From: Trichoplax sp. H2 | Lineage: Eukaryota > Placozoa > Uniplacotomia > Trichoplacea | Length of the DNA stretch: 64,000 nt | Direction of reading: 5' to 3' | Assembly: GCA_003344405.1 (NCBI GenBank) | Contig: NOWV01000240.1 | Span: forward strand, 31,614 to 95,613 | In this document: piece after piece, positions 49,051 to 62,090 of the stretch | How positions within the stretch are numbered: the stretch's first letter is position 1 | How the letters are laid out: every line of letters begins with the position of its first letter | The notes under the pieces: model-generated | Told to the model about the DNA's origin: nothing | The model's database searches: none | What the model saw: only the letters and a program-made list of their open reading frames with translations | Made by a program: the position numbers and the translations under genes

Positions 49051-50620
49051 CTACTTTCCAGAATCTTTGTCATCACTACTCTCTTTACCAGAGTCCAATT
49101 TCCTCTTTCTCCTTTCCAGTGCTGCGGCAGTTACCGCTTTTTGACGCTGTTCGGCCTTTTCCGTCAGTTCTACCAGACGGCCATCCTTGGCCAAGCACTT
49201 TAGTAGTTGCACAATCATTGGTAGATAATTATGGTCTCGCTTTGCATGCTCAATTTTGTATCGCAGACGTTTTTCTTCTTCTACTCGTAGTTGATGATTA
49301 GCTTCATTCATCTTGAGTTCAACCTATATTATCACCAGTGATATCAAAAATTATTCATAGCGATTACAGTATATAACAGGACTATGCAAGCATTAATACT
49401 TAGTGATATCAGGTAATTTATTGATAATTAATTCATAAAATAAGGGCATACAGTAGCATATTCATTTTTTAACTTGAGATAAGCTTCGGTGTCTTTTTTT
49501 GTATCCAATTTGGATAATTTCCCTTCCAGATCGGATAAATTAGATTGTAACTTTTCTAGATCTGCTTCCAATTTCATTTTGTGATCTGATACTACTGCCA
49601 TCAAATTAAATCGAATCTCGCCGGTTGCATAGCTTGTCATCCGAGATTCCAAAATTGGCTTTACTGCTGTAATCCAATCCTCACCGCATTTGCCTAAATC
49701 GATTGGTCCGTCTTTTAATCCATCCAGCTCATATAGACGTCCGTTAATAGGTACATAGGCTACAAAGTGGAAAGCTTCTTCAGACTTATTGGATGAGTTC
49801 TCGAATTCAAACATTTGTTGTCTAGCAAAGCTGAACCGTTAATAGAAGCAGTATAAACATTATAAGTTAGATGTTCCATGGGGATCGCAGTAAATTTTGC
49901 TATCGTTATTGCAAGGACGTAGACGAGAAAGACAGTATATTAGGAATGTTTAAGAGTTACGAGCGAGATCTGAGATCTGCTTGACATATTCTTAGTGTTA
50001 TCTACATAACTTCTTACCTGTTGTGCACCTGTCTTATAATATCCATATTACTTAAACTCAAGCCACGCATTGTCGGATCAAAATCAGCACTAAATTCCTT
50101 GAACTTGTATAACATCTCTCCTAACTGGACGTCTTTGTGGTTACAGTTTAGTAATACACTTAGGACGGCTTGAGTTGCACATGCATTGTTAATTACCTAT
50201 TGAAAATTAAAATTGGAAATTCCATGTTAAGTACATACCATGTTACTTATGATTTCGATAGTATACTGTGGTATTAAGGAGAGAATTAGCTAAGAAAGAG
50301 TGATACGTTATGATTTGTCTTCACTAAATATCATATTTAATGCAAGTTCAATCGAAAGTGTCTTTGTTCTTGACCTGTTTGGCAAAGTAGATTTGTCGAG
50401 AATCTTGCACCAGAGAACCTACAGTTTCTTCACCGGGGCGCCATTTGAATAGAAATACCAAACCATGAATTGGCTTCAATTTCTCAAATTCTTCTTTCTC
50501 TAGGGACCATAACTCTTCAACTTGTACTCCAGTAACACCAAAACCCTTTATGAGTTCGGTAAAGATGCGAGGATCACTATCAATCAGGCACCAATTTCCG
50601 GCACCGTCATCGTCAGCCAT
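49051..50620 (-). CDS. UCHL5: Ubiquitin carboxyl-terminal hydrolase isozyme L5 (UCH37)
   Basis: Four exons, 50620-50375, 50196-50018, 49830-49452 and 49323-49051, give about 358 aa in frame. It is a cysteine deubiquitinase of the UCH (C12) family that works on the proteasome through RPN13 and with INO80. Motifs: NWCLIDSDPRIFTELIKGFG, HGLVFLFKW, Gln82 (end of exon 1), Cys88 in INNACATQA, His163 in EEAFHF and Asp178 in NGRLYELDGL, matching the numbering of the human enzyme within one residue. A crossover loop (NSSNKSEE region) and the C-terminal ULD follow (HNYLPMIVQLLKCL), with a Lys/Glu/Asp-rich end. The linker before the ULD is longer than in human and coiled-coil-like (EADLEKLQSNLSDLEGKLSK). 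An in-frame non-ATG frame extends six codons upstream, but the ATG at 50620 fits the family. Divergent from RRAGC. Confidence 0.96.
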
Positions 50621-50941
50621 GATAGAAGCTTTGTTCAATTTGTAGTATGTTCTACCCGGGACTTCTCTTACTACTATGGATAGTATAGAAGTTCATGGTG
50701 CGCGCTTCTACAATACTCCTCGCTTTGCGCACGCGCACCATGCCAACGGTAACTTACTAGTACAGTAACTGAACTGTAACAGTTCATGGTCCTAATGGTA
50801 CGATACCGTACCGTACGGTACCGTGCAGTGCAGTACCGTACGGTACTGGAACTGTTCTGCTCTCGTTGACGATCACATGATGAGAAGAGCAAGCAACTAC
50901 TTCTTACTCTATACTAGTTAAGTATACAAGCGAAGGCAATC
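50621..50941. promoter_or_regulatory. Shared interval of divergent UCHL5 and RRAGC (probable bidirectional promoter)
   Basis: Only 321 bases separate the two start codons. The interval is richer in G+C than its surroundings. It holds an inverted repeat of CATGGTGCGC with GCGCACCATG (about 50695 and 50736) around CGCG-containing sequence, and a nest of GTACGGTAC/GGTACCGTAC palindromes at 50795-50850. A bidirectional promoter is inferred from layout; no specific factor site is claimed. Confidence 0.65.
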
Positions 50942-53900
50942 ATGGCTGATGATCATGATCAAGAAGTATGTCTTTATTCGTCGCTAGTTGCGCTTATACA
51001 AGCTATTTTATGTATCAAAAGTACATTTCTTTGTAGAAGAGACCATTGAGATTATAGTATTATTGAACATACATTGATATTGCATCTATTTTTGACAGAC
51101 ACTGGATGCGGAAATAAGATATGGTAGCTATGCTATTGGCTCTTTTCCAAGAGAATTTGGGTAAGTCAGTAGTCAGACTCATGTTTTAGTACAGGAGTAA
51201 TAGTAGTTCATGTTTTCCTTGAATACATGCACTTTGTTAGAAGTAGATGCTAGCAGTGATAGAGGTTATTGCAACAGGCTTAAAGTATTGTAATTGCTTT
51301 ATTTTGCTGGTATAGATTGGCTGGTGAAGTGGAAGACAACCTCAAAGGGATTGAAGATAACGATTTACCCAGAATTTTGTTGATGGGTTTAAGAAGGTAA
51401 GATGACAGTCGTACTTATTTCTAGCTATTTTCTCCATTCATTTTGATAGATCATGTAATAAATGGATAGTGAGGAGGTACATTAGGTATAAAGACTTACA
51501 GTATTATTGCTGCTGTGCTTACCTTGATTATCTCACTTGAAATGATGATGTATCGTTGTATATAATTTGTTTGCATAACTTATCCTACGTACAATTCGAT
51601 TGATAGGATTATCATCATACCAGCCATATTATGTGGAAAACTAATTTTTATCACGACATAATCTTATCATTATAGAAGTGGAAAGTCATCTATACAAAAA
51701 GTTGTCTTCCATAAAATGGCTCCAAATGAGACTCTCTTTCTGGAAAGTACCAATAAAATTGTTAAAGATGGTATGTCCATTTGGATAGATTACAATATCG
51801 GTATCAGTACTTTTTTGATAGCCTATGATCGTAATTAAGAGTATGTCTCTCCAAATAAGCAGTAGAAAATGTGATTGAAATAGCTATAAAATGGATACAA
51901 TTTACATGCTAAGTAATTGATCCAATGTACATTTTAAATATTTGATATATACTTGAACGTAACATTCTATATAATTGATGGTATCACATGTTTATCAATG
52001 ATTAATTATATAGATCTATCCAGCTCATCATTTATAAAATTTCAGGTACTATAGATAGCAACGTAACATACGTACGTGTATATGCCATGAGCATTTTTGG
52101 ATTATACAAATTAATGCCGATTACTAAGAATCAACAATGTATTATTTTCTAGATATGGGATTTTCCAGGCCAAATAGATTATTTCGATTCAGCTTTCGAT
52201 GCCGAATCGATTTTTGGTAATTGTGGAGCCTTAATATTTGTAATTGATTCGCAGGCAAGTTCAAGTAATTTAGTATCAATTTATATTAATTGCTTTACTT
52301 TTATTCTCGCATATACTGTCTACCTATATAGTGTTATATCCTCAACAAGTTTGTTTCCCATAAGTTATAATTTCACATTAATTCAGTACTACCGACTGCA
52401 TAATACCATCAAAAATAGTTGAAGAATTAAAATAAGTCTTTTTCTTTCTTTTAGGATGATTACTCTGAGGCGTTGAATAGATTGAACACTACAGTCATAA
52501 AAGCTCATAAGGTATGCCACTGTTAGCATGTACTTGAGTTTTATGACAAAATTGAATGAATGAATTATTTTGTTTTTTTGAGCTAATCTTGTACACCATT
52601 ATCGTCAATCGATTATAGTTGAGCTTCTGTACTGTATTGTACCTATCGAAACTAAAATGGTCTTTATCGCATTTAGGTCAACCCAGACATCAAATTTGAA
52701 GTATTTATTCATAAAGTTGACGGACTCTCAGATGATCATAAGATTGGTCAGTTCATATCTAATAGCGCTAACAACTCTTTTAATATAATAATGCTATCAA
52801 GTAAATGAATACATTTGGTGATGTTTTTATTATAGAGGTACAGCGTGATATCCATCAACGCGCCACTGGAGATATGGAAGATGCGAGTTTGGAGTCAATT
52901 CATTTGAGGTTACTTATGCTGATGTTGTTACAAAATCTAGGAAAACAATGCGCTTGCGTATTATTATTCTGTCTATTAATAACACAACGATACTGTTTTA
53001 AAGTTAACATGTACGCATTTTTTTTATCCCTTTTATAGTTTCTATCTAACAAGTATATATGATCACTCGATATTTGAGGTATTTGGTGTACTTACTCTTT
53101 GAATAATTTGTCAAACTAGCTGTTGATAGAAATTGGAACGATTAGGATATTAGTAAAGCTCTGCATAGAACTTAACGATCATGACAGTAACAATAAACAT
53201 TTTTATTGCATAGGCGTTTAGTAAAGTCGTGCAAAAGTTGATAAAGCACTTGGGAACATTGGAAAACTTGCTAAATATTTTCAACTCTGTAAGTCTGTTT
53301 CTTAACACTGATGAATAAGGAGTATCTTATGTCATCTTATTGAATGCATGGCTCTGAATATTTTTAGTCGTATTTAACATGGAAGAGGGAATATGTTTAT
53401 GTTTTTCTTTGTAATTATTATTGTTGTAGAATTCTGGTATTGAGAAATCATTTCTATTTGATGTCTGCAGTAAAATTTATATAGCAACTGATAGGTATAA
53501 TAGCTGATTTGCTTTACAAAATTTATAAACATTAGCTATATTCGTGGTGGTTAATCAAATTTCTTATTTTATTAACTCGTCTTTTTAGCTCTCCAGTAGA
53601 TATGATCACTTATGAACTTTGTTGTGATATGCTGGATGTAGTTATTGATGTCTCGTGCATATACGGGTAAGAACTAGAAGCCATTATAAGACTTTAGTAA
53701 AGTGTTTAGTTATTAAGTAAACGAATTTGCGAAATTCTCGCCGCTATCTCTAGTTTGCAAGAAGATCGTGAGGGTAGTGTGTATGATCAACGTTCAACTT
53801 CTATTATTCAATTAAATAACTCAACGGTATTATATTTGAAGGAGGTTAACAGGTAAAATAATTACTTTTCTATAAGTTGATAAATAGTAGACACGATTCT

Positions 53901-54396
53901 TTCCTGACTTTTCGATATCTTTTTGGTTAATCTGATAAAGATTTTATATTTACTTTTGTAATAATTAATGTAGATTTATAGCACTGGTAGCGATCCTAAG
54001 AGAGAACAGCTACGAAAAGCGAGGTATACTACACTATACTTTTTTGATATTATGGTATTTTGAGCTTTAATAATTTGCGTCAAATGTATTGTAGGCTTAA
54101 TTGATTACAATTTTCATTGCCTACGAAAGGCCTTGCAACAGGTTAGTTGACTAGAAAAATAATAGTTGTTGCATGATAGATTAGATACAGTACGTAACGT
54201 TTTACTGAATTGCTTCTAAATATATTTGCTATTTAGCAGAATGCTTATGATAATAATTTTCATTGCATCTCTTTTAACACTTATTTTAATCCAGGTTCTG
54301 GAATTAGATAAGCGAAATCATCTTAACAGCAATGATAGCAGTGCGAGTGTTGGAGAAAATATTAATGATCGAACTGGAAATTCAGTTATTGCATAA
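50942..54396 (+). CDS. RRAGC: Ras-related GTP-binding protein C/D (Rag GTPase)
   Basis: Seventeen exons: 50942-50965, 51099-51160, 51316-51396, 51676-51770, 52014-52045, 52153-52254, 52455-52511, 52677-52746, 52836-52908, 53039-53078, 53214-53288, 53430-53494, 53589-53666, 53754-53852, 53974-54023, 54095-54141, 54295-54396. They join in frame to about 383 aa (human RagC 399). The lysosomal RagA/B-RagC/D heterodimer recruits mTORC1 when amino acids are plentiful. P-loop GLRRSGKS (53-60), switch region [10 protein letters not shown]3 motif IWDFPGQ (99-105), G4-region [11 protein letters not shown], then [20 protein letters not shown] leading to the C-terminal roadblock domain ([27 protein letters not shown]). 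The tail is acidic and polar. The intron after exon 6 uses a GC donor (CAG then gcaagt). One gene appears to stand for both vertebrate RagC and RagD. Confidence 0.96.
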
Positions 54397-55705
54397 ATAC
54401 GTATATATTGAAATTTATTTGACTGCTATTTATGATCACTAATATCATGTATCACGTAGTTGAAAATTTCATTTCTAATAGTACTGAATTTCTGTTAACA
54501 GCGCGAGCCGTCACATTGTACTATATATTGTTACTGTTATGTATGTAACAGTGTCGTTATTGGGCCGCTCATACGACTCATACGGTGATTCATTTTCAAA
54601 TATTAGAAAACCTCTATTGATTGGGCTTATTAATTAACGTTATTTTACAATCTTGATAGCAATTCGATACTGTTTATTTGTGCGTTTACACTGTGATTAT
54701 AGATTTCTAGTTCTGCTGCTGTGGTAGTGTAATGGCGAATATTTCCTATAAGTCTTATGTAAAATACGTACTGTATCAATGATTTTGTAACTACTATTGT
54801 CCATACGGAAGTACTTGTGGCCCCGTAAGTAGGATTATACGAAGCCATTATCGATTAATACTACGTAGCTATGTTACGTTTTCGTCTAGGTATAATATGT
54901 TGATAGCGTTAGTATAAAATTTTCCACTGTTAATCATCCATGATAATAATAAAATTTACTTATTGATTGGTCAAATATTATATGAGTTACATCTTATCTG
55001 CAGTAGCAGTACTCACAGAAAGAGTATAGAATGAATAAAACTATGAAAGTATTGCATACTGTAAGCTAGATGCGATTGATCAGACGTTATTCGATGGTTT
55101 TAAATTCGTATTTCATCTAAATTATTTCTCTTTTATTTCATAATATATGCGTGCATATCATATTTGAAGAGTAGCGTTTCGTATAGTTGCAGTTAGAGGA
55201 GCCCTTAGAATCTATCCTAGTATAGCTCATCAAAATCTAAACTGTTCCGATTGATAGGAGAAATGAATAGGCTGAATAAAGTTTGATAGATTAAACTACC
55301 CGGTGGCAATCATGTTAATGCTTATCTTAGAGAGATAGTTTTCATTGCATACCAAAATATTAGTACGATGGAGAGTATTTGCTTTATTAAGTCAATTTTA
55401 TGCAGCATTTGATATCACTGTTAATTACTTAGGTAAAACCTCAGTAAACTACGCAATACACATACTTCCGATATCAAGTAATAATTTGCCATAAGCATGT
55501 TGTAATAATTCGCATATATACAGGAATCCTGAAAATAAAATACGGAAGCCAATAAAATTTGTGTTGCATAAAAGCTATTATCATTAATGGCTGTATGTAG
55601 AACTTTACAACATAAGCTTCGAAGGTAGTCATATCTGTTTAGAATATATTTTTTGTTCGTCTTCTAAAGTCTGAAAATAAGGCGTATGGCGAATAAAACT
55701 GATCT
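54397..55705. other. Convergent interval between RRAGC and lipin
   Basis: About 1.3 kb of AT-rich 3' flank for two convergent genes. A 67-codon minus frame at 54645-54848 begins MASYNPTYGATSTSVW; I could not link it to further exons or a family. Nothing else recognised. Confidence 0.45.
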
Positions 55706-58700
55706 TTATGATTTATTAGCTTTCTTATTTATTTCATGTGGTAAGACAACTCCCTCTAGGGCTTCGCTGTTTAAATTCAAATTGGCTAGCGGAACCTTCC
55801 AGTAATTAAAGTCATTATATTCCGCTCTGCTAATTTCAGCAGTACGTACATTCGAGTATAAAATGGGCGGAAACATATGATCAACAAGTTCGCCAAGCTT
55901 CATATATCTTTAAGAAAAATTGAGTTAGTCGATAAGAATACAATATTATTTTACGGTAACTGAAATATAACAATATGACAACACCAACTTACGATGACTG
56001 AAAAGTGTTGATAAGATCGTTTCTGATTTCTCCCTATTTTAGTTTAATCAGTCGTATAATGAAGATTAATTATTCTCTTAATTACGACATACATGTACAT
56101 TATAGAATTATAAGATTAATAACAGTCAACTTTTTATCTTATTTTTTAAGAAAAGTTTTTCTAACCTTTGTATTTATGGTAAAAATTCTGCCAACTGGTA
56201 TCCCAACAGCACGATAAGAAAATGCGTCCTAGTAAGATAAAAGTTAATGGATACTTCTATAAGCATTTATTAGAGAAAGCTGTAGATGTTCCCGTAAAAA
56301 TGAATTACGTTCAATCTATTTCCGAATCCAGAATAGTAGGGATTTTCTGGGAAAAGCTTCTGTAAATCACGTAAGCAGCCTATCTTAAATTTTTCCGGTT
56401 TCTTTTCAATTACTTCTCTAAAATACAATAATTTAAGCAGTCAGTCATTCAGAATAGCGTAGTGAAAATAGAAAATGTAAAAATTCGATCAAAATATTTT
56501 CTTAATTGTCATGCTATTGTCTACAATACCTATGGAATGATTTTATCAAAGATGAAGGTGATAGCATTAATGGTCCATCCGGTAGGTTTATATTACCCTG
56601 AGTCACACTTTTAAGGAAATTCTTAGTGATGGATGACTAAACGATTTATAATACACAACGGCCATCAACAGTTAGTCACAGTGAGTTAGGTGCAACGCTA
56701 ACGGCATCATCCAATATTACTTACTTGGCCTATAGAACGTGCTGATAGGTATATAAATTGATAACCATTCTTTTTAACTTTCGAAAAGAATTCCGCCTTG
56801 AGAGATACAGAGTTTACCATAAGATAATTGTCTATAGTAATTCGTGGAAAATTTTTCAATAAGTAAGCTGTAATTTCTAGTAAACTTACTACTCCGTTCT
56901 GTGTCCAATCTCTACCAAAAACAGGCAAGATTTGGCCCATCACATCGGATCTAATGAAAGACGTTATACAGGCAAGTCAATCTATAGCTGAGAATGGCTA
57001 ATGCACAGCAATTAAGAGAGAATTCGAAATATACACGTACTTAGTAATTGTTCCGTCGATATCAGATATTACAATCTTGTCTTTGTAATTCCACAGATAG
57101 ATGGATGCGGAAACCGATGCTGTACCCTAAACATTAAGTATTCTGTTATTCTTTTCAAGTTGAAAAGTTGGCAAGGTACACCCATTGCCGGATTGTATTT
57201 GTAGATAATTTATAATTAGCTGCAATATACATGTACTTCCGAAATAAAGGTGAGACCTCGTGTAAAAACTATTACTTTGTTGCTTTCTACATGGAATGAT
57301 ACAGTATGATAACTTACTTGATACTTTGATGATACCGAATAAGTTATTGTATTGTCGCCTTTCTTTAAATTCAATTTTTTCTAAAATCCAAATCCATACA
57401 TATTAAGAATTAGAATCTGTGCCTTTGAGGTATATTTTTGATTACATAAAAAGTTCGATAAATGGGTACAGAGATTACTTTACCAATTGATCAGACGAAA
57501 GGCGCAAAGCTTTCTTGTAATTTTCGCTACAAAATGATTCTACTTCGTCGCCACCGTGACTTTTTTTACCATTATTGTTTGCTTCGATATTTTCTTTGCT
57601 ACCGGTAGATTCATCGTCCGTTCCTTCGTCACTCGCTGAAATCTCGCCATTCGATACTCTATGCTATATTTATTAAGCAACATTTGTGATTTTTATGCCG
57701 CCCATATCACTTTTGTCGTAACCGGAATAAATTACCTTCCTGGGAACTTTGTTATCGATTTGTGCTTTCTTCGTAGGTGACGGGCTTCTCCAAGAGAACC
57801 ATGAACCAATAGAAGACTTCTGAGTCTGAATTTATGGTAAAGTATTAAATTGGTAATTATGCCAAGTACAAGGGATTAATGGTTATAGTAGAATATTACT
57901 ATTGAATATGACCTGATTATTTCGCATATGCTGTCCAATTAGTTTGTCAACAGTATCCTAAAAGAGCATTTTTGGAGTACAGATCGACTTTGAGTATCAT
58001 TATGGAGAATATAAAAATGATTATCTCGATCATTTTTCACCTGAGGTAATGGTTGTTGATACAACATCATTGACATTACCATTGGTATAGCAACTTGCCA
58101 CGTGTAATAACTATATAAAAAATAGGTAAGTTTGATTAATGAGACGTGAAATTGTAGGTAAATATTATTGTTTAAAAGACAGTACTAACTTATCGGCAAT
58201 TCTAACAACTGTTTCATCGTCAAAGAGACGATTAGGGTTAGCACAAAATTCTTCATATGAGATAACGGAGGCGTTGAATTTTTCTGTGAGCACAAAAGAT
58301 ATTATTGGGTTTTTAGCATACTCGGGTTAATTGACTGCGACTTCTTTTCAGTATTAACGAACATCTACCTTGAGAATTAGGGTCATTAATGGCAGAATTG
58401 TAGCCACAACTGGAGATAGCAATATCGGCATAATCTTTGCTAAATTCAATAAAAGTTCAGTAAGAAGGGCTAGTTTTCACTGGATATCAGCAAGCATATT
58501 AAACAATGAAACAATCATTTACCTCGTGTTTTCGCTTTCAAGACTAGGTGTAATCATTGGAAGGCTCTCGGAAAGGTGAGTAACCTTATTATTCGACGTG
58601 CTGCCTGTCGCGGCAACCGTAGGTAAAGATAGCTCACGATGCATTTCACGCTGTAGTATAGATGTTTCTTCATTACTATCATAGGAATTACTTTTTTTTG

Positions 58701-61700
58701 ACCTAGACAAGGTAGAAAACGTACCGTTAGAATTAAAAGTGAAATTATCAGCGGACACTACATTATAAGTACAGACATAAAAACAAACCGATTTGATCTG
58801 AGGTATTTTGCTGTAACTTCTGGGTCTACATCCGGTTTACTCAGCTCTGACAAATATATACCTCCATCATTTTCCTAATGATTATTATCATAACAGTGAC
58901 ATAGAGAACTTATTAACTACAATTAATTCTTAAGAACAGGGTTTCCGCGAACTATATAAATGATGTTACAACTGACAGTCATACAACTTTACCTCTGTTG
59001 GCGCTTCTCCTTTTTGTGAGTCTTTCCGACTGATAAATTTTATCATACTGCGTATTAAAGATCCATTATTTTCTGTGGATTTGGTAATTAGGTCAAACAT
59101 GACGCTACAGTTAATGGCATAAAATTTGTTTCTAGACGTAAACCCTTCATTATTATTCAAGTACCCGTATATTCTTTGGTTTTTTCTTTGTCAGCTTTGT
59201 CCCAATTCCAGTTTTCTTCAAAATCATCGTATGTTGTATCTGATTGATGTAACTCAACTTCTGTATCGCTGTGTGGAGAAGTATGAGAATCGAGAGGAAT
59301 AGCATCTACAGGACTTGAATATAAAGATATTTCTTAGTGAACTTAAGTGAAATTTTTTCTTGTTACTTTTATTCAAAAGTAATTTTATACCTTGATCTGG
59401 TAGGGCTGATATCACCATCCGAAAATAAGTAACGTTCACCATCGTGATCACGTAGTCCTTCCCACTGATAATTAATGTTAAAGTACTAGAATGTTAGACT
59501 GTATCAACTAGATATACTAACATGACTGAGTAACAATCGACTGAGTGATCGTCGTGAAAATTTTACTTACTTCTGACTTCCTAGAGGGAATACTAATCGC
59601 TTCTGATATGCTAGAATAAGCAGTAATTTCTGAATCTGAGAGTGCATTTTCGTTCAGTTTATTGTGATCACCATCCACTGGTATAACTGTATCACCTTTG
59701 TTTTCAATATCGACTAAGGTCCATAAAGAACAAAGTGACGAAAATATTTAGTAATGTTCATTCCGCATAAATTTTTATCGTCCTATTCTATTTGTTTTAT
59801 TGAGTTACCCTTGACGTCATTGCTTGGCGAAATTGACTATGGAAGATATAATAATATGTTATACTTTCACTATTTATGCTAAATATTGAATATGAGCTTA
59901 TTTATTTGCTAGGAGTAACCTGTTCAGAATGAGGATTACGGTGGCTTGGTTCAATAGAGTCATCAGCGAAAGTAGTAATAGGTGAGGTGGATAAGAAAGA
60001 AGGCACCTAGTATAGTTAAAAAGCTTACGTTTACTACAAAATGAATAAAGTATACTTTTATGGTGTATTTATTTCGAAGTGATTTTTTGTTGAGGTCATA
60101 CTGGAGCGTCAGTTTCTTCGACGAAAAAGGCTTCACCAGCATCTCCTAGTTTCATGAATATATCCGGAACGGATTGATTATTAATTTCAATGTCCACCTA
60201 ATGGGTGATAAAGGATAAATAAATATTATTGCATTTGATATAAAAATGTGAATCAATTTGTTAGTTTACTATAGATATGTGATGTACATTTCTCTTTGTA
60301 ACGCAGGTGACTTACATAACTTTATGGGATATCGCTTAATAATGATAGTTGTCTAATAGCATAATACAGTAATCTAAGAAGTTACAAATTTAGCTTGGTG
60401 TCTATTACAGCAGTGTGATCTTCTAAGTTATATACTTCAATACTGATGTGAAAGCTTGTCCAAGGTAGTGTTAAAATTATTGCTACATAGTAGTTTAAAT
60501 AAGGCAATTTGTATCTACGAGTACGACAACATTTCAACTGATTAGAACGTTCTTACGATGAAGTTTTAACCAAGTATAACATTAGTCAAGGGTCAAATTG
60601 TCCTCATTTCCAAACGGTAGAAGCTACTGCATGTAGATCGTTTGTATTATGTCTAAGCTGGTCCTGAGACACTAAAAGGCAGACTATTGTACCCAACAAG
60701 TCCAACGAATAATTTAAAACTTTAGAATGATGTTTTTGTCATTTATTTACAATCTGGTAAATGGATTTTTAGTACTAGTACTTTGCTTGGATGGAATTAT
60801 TTGGAATTGGATAATCCATTACAGTTGTATATTACAGCGTAGACCGCGATTCATTGAGATGTTTTCTTGTACTGCAAAAAGACGTATACAAGTATTCCAA
60901 ACATGTAGTGCAAGTGCAGGAAAGTAGAAAAAAGCATGAATATTACATGGTTATGAAGACGTAGCATCGAGTCTATTCTATAGTAGTTTCAAGACTTAAA
61001 ATGAGCTATTTGATACAGAATTTCTTATTTATTTATTATTTTAATTTTGTATGAACGGTATTATAGTATATTGTGGGTAGAGTTGTCTAAGCATTCGGTG
61101 CAGTAGTATTTATTTACTATCGTATTATATTTATTCATAAAGTCGTATACAGAGTATCCCAAGATGGTAAAGAAATATTGTTGGTAAAACTGCTGGGTTT
61201 TATTGAAAAATTGGATATTTTTTATGAATGTAGAACTGGACAGCATACTACATGATCCAACCTTTCAACAGTGTGAAGTTAAAGTTCTCATATTTGATGG
61301 AGAAGCTAGGGTTAGGTTACAAGTTAGGTCGAATCAATTGTGTCTCTACGAATATTGTTATGACTAAACTTGCTCACTCTAGTACTCAGTTTTATTTTCA
61401 ATCAACTTGTCAAAAAGGATGACTACAGTCAAGGAAAACTAAAAGTACAACTAGCCATTTCTGTAACATGGACAGCTGCGGTAGTCCTCAGCAAATAAAG
61501 TAGTATAAGCGTATTAGCTAGGGTTAACCTCCATCCAAGAACAGTATGTTGAGTTCACCCCTACCTAATACGATACTATGCATGGACGTAGTAGGATCAA
61601 TATCGCACGTATGGTATTGTTTCTGATGTCTCATTTTGTTAAAACAGCAGTAATGGTCGCATTCATAGGTCATGATGAGATTAGAACAATTGAGGAGTTG

Positions 61701-62090
61701 GAATATAACAAGTTGGAGTACTAGAGTGGCATAATTTGTCATCATAACATGTGGCCAAGTGTATCCTTTGTAGCATGGTAGTGAGGGAAAACAAGCGTCA
61801 GGAAGTCTGCTCATTGATTGCTACTTTGTAGCAACGTTGCATTTCTATTGAGGGTAAATTTGATACTCTACTACTAGGTTAGAAGAGAAAAATGAGTTTG
61901 TATATTTTACCACTTTCTGACGACTTCGTAAAACGCCAAGCTTGCCAAAACGGACATGAAATGGAGAGCATGAATAGCTACCATCAGGTTGTTCAATGAC
62001 AATAACGTCGATAGCTCCTGTTAATGTAGCAGGATTGATACCATTGTAGAATTCTTTGGTTAATGACACCAATTTGCCTATGTAATCCAT
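55706..62090 (-). CDS. LPIN: Lipin, Mg2+-dependent phosphatidate phosphatase
   Basis: Twenty-four exons (high to low): 62090-61911, 60197-60102, 60006-59940, 59713-59571, 59464-59391, 59313-59165, 59072-58993, 58874-58789, 58702-58523, 58439-58369, 58283-58190, 58110-58041, 57957-57913, 57825-57736, 57663-57484, 57380-57318, 57126-57041, 56950-56890, 56796-56725, 56636-56530, 56417-56309, 56228-56166, 56033-55993, 55907-55706; about 802 aa. It converts phosphatidate to diacylglycerol for glycerolipid synthesis. N-lip: [35 protein letters not shown]. Middle: [35 protein letters not shown]-lip/HAD: DIDGT (578-582), [60 protein letters not shown]. The mammalian LxxIL motif reads MGQIL. I saw no Lys/Arg-rich nuclear signal. 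Exons 3, 4, 7 and 9 are less certain because the middle is poorly conserved. Intron 1 is 1.7 kb and holds no credible gene. Confidence 0.95.

Noticed and set aside
54645-54848. 67-codon minus frame between RRAGC and lipin
   Set aside because: Starts like a protein but could not be joined to other exons or a family; kept only as a note.
60727-60927. 66-codon plus frame in lipin intron 1
   Set aside because: Hydrophobic because of AT-rich codons; no support for a nested gene.
61524-61814. 96-codon minus frame inside lipin intron 1
   Set aside because: No conserved pattern, no splice links to lipin phase, composition like surrounding intron.
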